A stretch of DNA of 64,000 bases. Origin: UBA1172 sp002457135 (GTDB lineage Bacteria; Pseudomonadota; Alphaproteobacteria; Puniceispirillales; UBA1172). The stretch lies in assembly GCA_965660935.1 (NCBI GenBank), contig CBFIBR010000001.1, positions 118,282-182,281 of the forward strand, in the 5' to 3' direction. Positions 61,023 to 64,000 of the stretch are shown one piece after another. Position numbers and translations under genes: made by a program. Below the pieces are notes generated by a model. That model saw only the letters and a list, made by a program, of their open reading frames with translations. It had not been told where the DNA came from and searched no databases. Position 1 is the first letter of the stretch. Each line of letters starts with the position of its first letter.

Positions 61023-63323
61023 ATGCTCTCGAAGGAATTGGAAGAAACCCTCCGCCGTGCCATGGGCCTTGCCGAAGCCAAGGGGCATGAATTTGCTACG
61101 CTTGAGCATTTGTTGATTGCCTTGACCGAAGACAGTGACGCGCTCGAAGTGCTGTCCGCCTGCAACATTGATGTTGATACCCTGCGCGGGGAGCTGGAAC
61201 GCCATCTTGAGGAAACACTGTCCTCCATCAGCGGTATTCGCGGCGATGTTCAGCCAACGGCCGGGTTCCAGCGTGTTCTGCAACGCGCCATCATCCATAC
61301 CCAGTCCTCGGGGCGGGAAATGGCGACAGGGGCCAATGTCCTGATCGCGCTTTTCGCCGAGCGTGAGAGCCACGCTGTCTGGGCCTTGCAGCAGCAGGAG
61401 ATGACCCGTCTTGATGCTGTCACCTATATCAGCCACGGTGTCGCCAAGAACCCTGCCTTCAACGCTGAAACCGCTCCCCCCCAGGGTGTTGAGGGCGGTG
61501 CCGAGGAGGCTGCCCAGAAACAGGATGCGCTCGCCGCCTATGCCGTTGATCTGAACGTCAAGGCCCGCGAAGGCCGGATTGACCCACTCATCGGTCGTCA
61601 GGCCGAGGTTGACCGGACCATTCAGGTGCTGTGCCGCCGGACCAAGAACAATCCGCTCTATGTCGGTGATCCGGGCGTTGGCAAGACCGCCATCGCCGAG
61701 GGGCTTGCCCTGCGGATCCATAATGGCGAGGTGCCGGATGTGCTGACGAACGCCGTTATTTACGCGCTCGATATGGGACAGTTGCTGGCTGGCACCCGGT
61801 ATCGTGGTGATTTCGAGGAACGTCTGAAGGCGGTGGTGAAGGCGGTGCAGGATGATGACAACGCGATCCTGTTCATCGACGAAATCCATACGGTGATCGG
61901 TGCCGGCGCGACCTCGGGCGGCGCCATGGATGCGTCCAACCTTTTGAAGCCGGCGCTTCAGGAAGGCACGCTCCGCTGTATCGGCTCGACCACCTACAAG
62001 GAATATCGCGGCTATTTTGAAAAAGACCGTGCGCTTGTGCGCCGTTTCCAGAAGATCGATGTGATGGAGCCGACGGTGGCCGACACGATCAAGATTCTGG
62101 CCGGTCTGAAGAGCCGCTATGAAGAGCATCACAAGATCCGCTTTACCAGCGCGGCGCTGAAAACCGCGGTCGATTTGTCGGCCCGCTATATCAATGACCG
62201 GAAGCTGCCGGACAAGGCAATCGATGTGATCGACGAGGCCGCGGCGGCACAGAATCTGCTGCCGCCATCACGCCGCAAGGCAACCGTCGGTCAGAAGGAA
62301 GTCGAGGCGACCATCGCGACGATGGCGCGGATCCCGCCAAAGCATGTCAGCCGTGACGACAAGGTGGCGCTGGCCTCGCTGGAAGATGATCTGAAGCGTC
62401 TTGTCTTTGGCCAGGACGAGGCCATCACGGCTCTTGCCTCGGCGATCAAGCTTGCCCGCGCTGGGCTGCGTGAGCCGGAAAAGCCGGTTGGCAATTACCT
62501 GTTCTCAGGCCCGACCGGCGTTGGCAAGACCGAGGCCGCGCGCCAGCTTGCCGAGGCGCTTGGCATCAAGCTGATGCGCTTCGACATGTCGGAATATATG
62601 GAGCGTCATACCGTGTCGCGCCTGATCGGCGCGCCTCCCGGTTATGTCGGGTTTGACCAGGGTGGGCTGTTGACCGACGCCGTCGATCAGACACCGCACG
62701 CCGTGCTGCTGCTTGACGAAATCGAAAAGGCGCATCCGGACCTGTTCAATATCCTTCTCCAGGTCATGGATCACGGCAAACTGACCGACAATAACGGCAA
62801 GGTGGTGGATTTCCGCAATGTCATCCTGATCATGACGACCAATGCCGGTGCGCAGGAGCTGTCGAAGAAGGCCATCGGTTTCAACCGTGACAATCGCGAG
62901 GGCGCCGATGCCGAGGCGATCGAGAAGATGTTCACGCCGGAATTCCGCAACCGTCTCGACGCCGTCATCCCGTTCGCGCCGCTTGGCACCGAGGTGATCC
63001 GTCTTGTCGTCGACAAGTTCATCATGCAGCTCGATGCGCAGCTTGCCGAGCGGAATGTCGAGATCGAGCTGACCGACGCCGCCCGTGACTGGCTTTCCGA
63101 GCGTGGATATGACCGCAATTACGGCGCGCGCCCGCTGGCCCGCGTGGTGCAGGAGCATATCAAGAAGCCGCTTGCCGACATGCTGTTGTTCGGTGATCTT
63201 GCGGGGGGCGGTCTGGCGCTGGTCGATGCCAAGGATGGCAAGATTGTTGTCACTGCCAAACCGGCGCCGCAACGCGCGCTTCCCGGCAAGCGCACCGCCC
63301 TGCCGGCGCCCGAGGAGAGGTAG
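61023..63323 (+). CDS. clpA: ATP-dependent Clp protease ATPase ClpA
   Basis: 766 residues. N-terminal repeat domain, AAA1 with Walker A GDPGVGKTAIAEG and Walker B ILFIDEIHTVIGAG, AAA2 with GPTGVGKTEAARQ and LLLDEIEKAHPD, and the ClpP-docking IGF-like loop AIGFNRDN. Unfolds substrates into ClpP. Codon use shifts inside the gene: by hand count Ile is ATT 6/ATC 8 before about 61,800 but ATT 1/ATC 21 after 62,100, with more GTC, GAC and TCG too. Confidence 0.97.
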   Translation: MLSKELEETLRRAMGLAEAKGHEFATLEHLLIALTEDSDALEVLSACNIDVDTLRGELERHLEETLSSISGIRGDVQPTAGFQRVLQRAIIHTQSSGREMATGANVLIALFAERESHAVWALQQQEMTRLDAVTYISHGVAKNPAFNAETAPPQGVEGGAEEAAQKQDALAAYAVDLNVKAREGRIDPLIGRQAEVDRTIQVLCRRTKNNPLYVGDPGVGKTAIAEGLALRIHNGEVPDVLTNAVIYALDMGQLLAGTRYRGDFEERLKAVVKAVQDDDNAILFIDEIHTVIGAGATSGGAMDASNLLKPALQEGTLRCIGSTTYKEYRGYFEKDRALVRRFQKIDVMEPTVADTIKILAGLKSRYEEHHKIRFTSAALKTAVDLSARYINDRKLPDKAIDVIDEAAAAQNLLPPSRRKATVGQKEVEATIATMARIPPKHVSRDDKVALASLEDDLKRLVFGQDEAITALASAIKLARAGLREPEKPVGNYLFSGPTGVGKTEAARQLAEALGIKLMRFDMSEYMERHTVSRLIGAPPGYVGFDQGGLLTDAVDQTPHAVLLLDEIEKAHPDLFNILLQVMDHGKLTDNNGKVVDFRNVILIMTTNAGAQELSKKAIGFNRDNREGADAEAIEKMFTPEFRNRLDAVIPFAPLGTEVIRLVVDKFIMQLDAQLAERNVEIELTDAARDWLSERGYDRNYGARPLARVVQEHIKKPLADMLLFGDLAGGGLALVDAKDGKIVVTAKPAPQRALPGKRTALPAPEER

Positions 63324-63344
63324 GACGCTTCCTGCCTGCGCCGA

Positions 63345-64000
63345 CTAGCTCTTTTTGAACGGGCTGGCCTCAATTTCGATGGCGTTTTTCTCGGCATCGA
63401 TGCCGCGCTGCTCGGCCTCAAGAAACCGTTCGACAGCGGCGCGGAACCCGTCATGCGCAATCCAGTGCGCCGACCGGGTGGTCACCGGCATATAGCCGCG
63501 CTGCACCTTGTGAAATCCCTGCGCACCAGCCTCGACAACCGCAAGCTTTCGCTCGATCGCGAACTCGATGGCCTGATAATAACAGGCTTCGAAATGCAGG
63601 CAGGGGATGTCGATATCGGCGCCCCAGTTGCGGCCGAACAGCGTGTCATCACCAATGAAGTTGAGCGCCCCGCCGATGATCCGGCCGTCATGTTCCGCCA
63701 TCACCAGGAGCATCTTGTCGGCCATGCTGTCGCGCAGATGGTGGAACACCTCATGCGTCAGATAGGCGCCGCCCCATTTCCGGTCGATGGTCGACAGGTA
63801 GAACCGGTAGAAATCATCGATATGCGCCGCCGTGATGTCATTGCCGGTCAGGCGCAGCAGACGGACACCCGCCTCGGCAACGGTGCGGCGTTCCTTGCGG
63901 ATGTTCTTGCGCTTGCGTGATGACAGCGCGGCAAGGAAGTCATCGAAAGTCTCGTAGCCGTCATTATGCCAGTGAAATTGGATCGAGGAGCGGATCATCC
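63345..64000 (-). CDS. FemAB-like/GNAT-fold protein of the DUF482 type, 5' partial
   Basis: The C-terminal 217 residues of a protein that runs past the window end; homologues are about 380 residues. Recognised by FHWHNDGYETFDDFLAALSSRKRKNIRKER (in part), LYRFYLSTIDRKWGG-like DFYRFYLSTIDRKWGGAYL, GRNWGADIDIPCLHFEACYYQ and VEAGAQGFHKVQRGYMPV. Acyl or peptidyl transfer is assumed from the fold; the substrate is unknown. Codon use matches the shifted half of clpA. Confidence 0.8.
   Translation of the reverse strand, partial: MIRSSIQFHWHNDGYETFDDFLAALSSRKRKNIRKERRTVAEAGVRLLRLTGNDITAAHIDDFYRFYLSTIDRKWGGAYLTHEVFHHLRDSMADKMLLVMAEHDGRIIGGALNFIGDDTLFGRNWGADIDIPCLHFEACYYQAIEFAIERKLAVVEAGAQGFHKVQRGYMPVTTRSAHWIAHDGFRAAVERFLEAEQRGIDAEKNAIEIEASPFKKS

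Noticed and set aside
60999..62132. 377-residue minus-strand open frame
   Set aside because: Antisense to clpA; the sense protein is certain.

Overview
The window is a chromosomal segment from a GC-rich alphaproteobacterium. The evidence is gene order: atpI-atpB-atpE-atpF'-atpF as a separate F0 operon; smc-dsbA-dciA beside divergent mutY; rsmB-heparinase-purH; xseB-ispA-dxs-tlyA; fabI-aroC; Suv3-like helicase-S4-fdxA-carD-rpoH; clpS-clpA. The amine-degrading gene content fits an aerobic marine heterotroph, perhaps of the SAR116/Puniceispirillales type. That placement is inference, because no rRNA gene or other marker is present. No tRNA, rRNA, CRISPR array, insertion sequence or prophage was recognised.

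Layout. 0-20.8 kb is housekeeping: peroxiredoxin, rnhA-thrB-ispH, the F0 ATPase operon, smc, dsbA-like, dciA, mutY, purH, heparinase-like, rsmB, two small DUF proteins, dusA and yciB. 20.9-26.1 kb is a C1 operon: corrinoid protein, a small PF13769-like protein, a MetF-like reductase, a methyl-corrinoid/THF methyltransferase and a RACo-type activator. 26.2-44.9 kb is again housekeeping: ccmAB, acnA, helicase, ferredoxin, carD, rpoH, isoprenoid genes, aroC, fabI, pdxH. 45.1-54.5 kb holds a dimethylglycine dehydrogenase-like flavoprotein and an MttB-superfamily methyltransferase, convergent with a complete soxBDAG (heterotetrameric sarcosine oxidase) operon. 54.7-59.1 kb is accessory: M20 amidohydrolase, a decayed brnTA toxin-antitoxin pair, umuDC and a GFA-type zinc protein. 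The end carries a D,D-carboxypeptidase, clpS-clpA and a partial acyltransferase-like gene.

How the genes fit together. The two C1 loci can be assembled into one route: glycine betaine (or another quaternary amine) is demethylated by the pyrrolysine-free MttB homologue onto the corrinoid protein. The methyl group then passes to tetrahydrofolate and is oxidised by the MetF-like enzyme, with RACo repairing inactivated corrinoid. Dimethylglycine is oxidised to sarcosine, and SoxBDAG makes glycine. This corrinoid chemistry is best known from anaerobes; here it sits in what looks like a respiring aerobe. Three of the proteins share unusual arginine-rich tails.

Two window-wide signals stand out. 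Short tandem duplications (period 11-16 bp, once 25 bp) recur at gene ends, linkers and intergenic spots. Codon usage also changes abruptly inside clpA, which could be a recombination or assembly junction.
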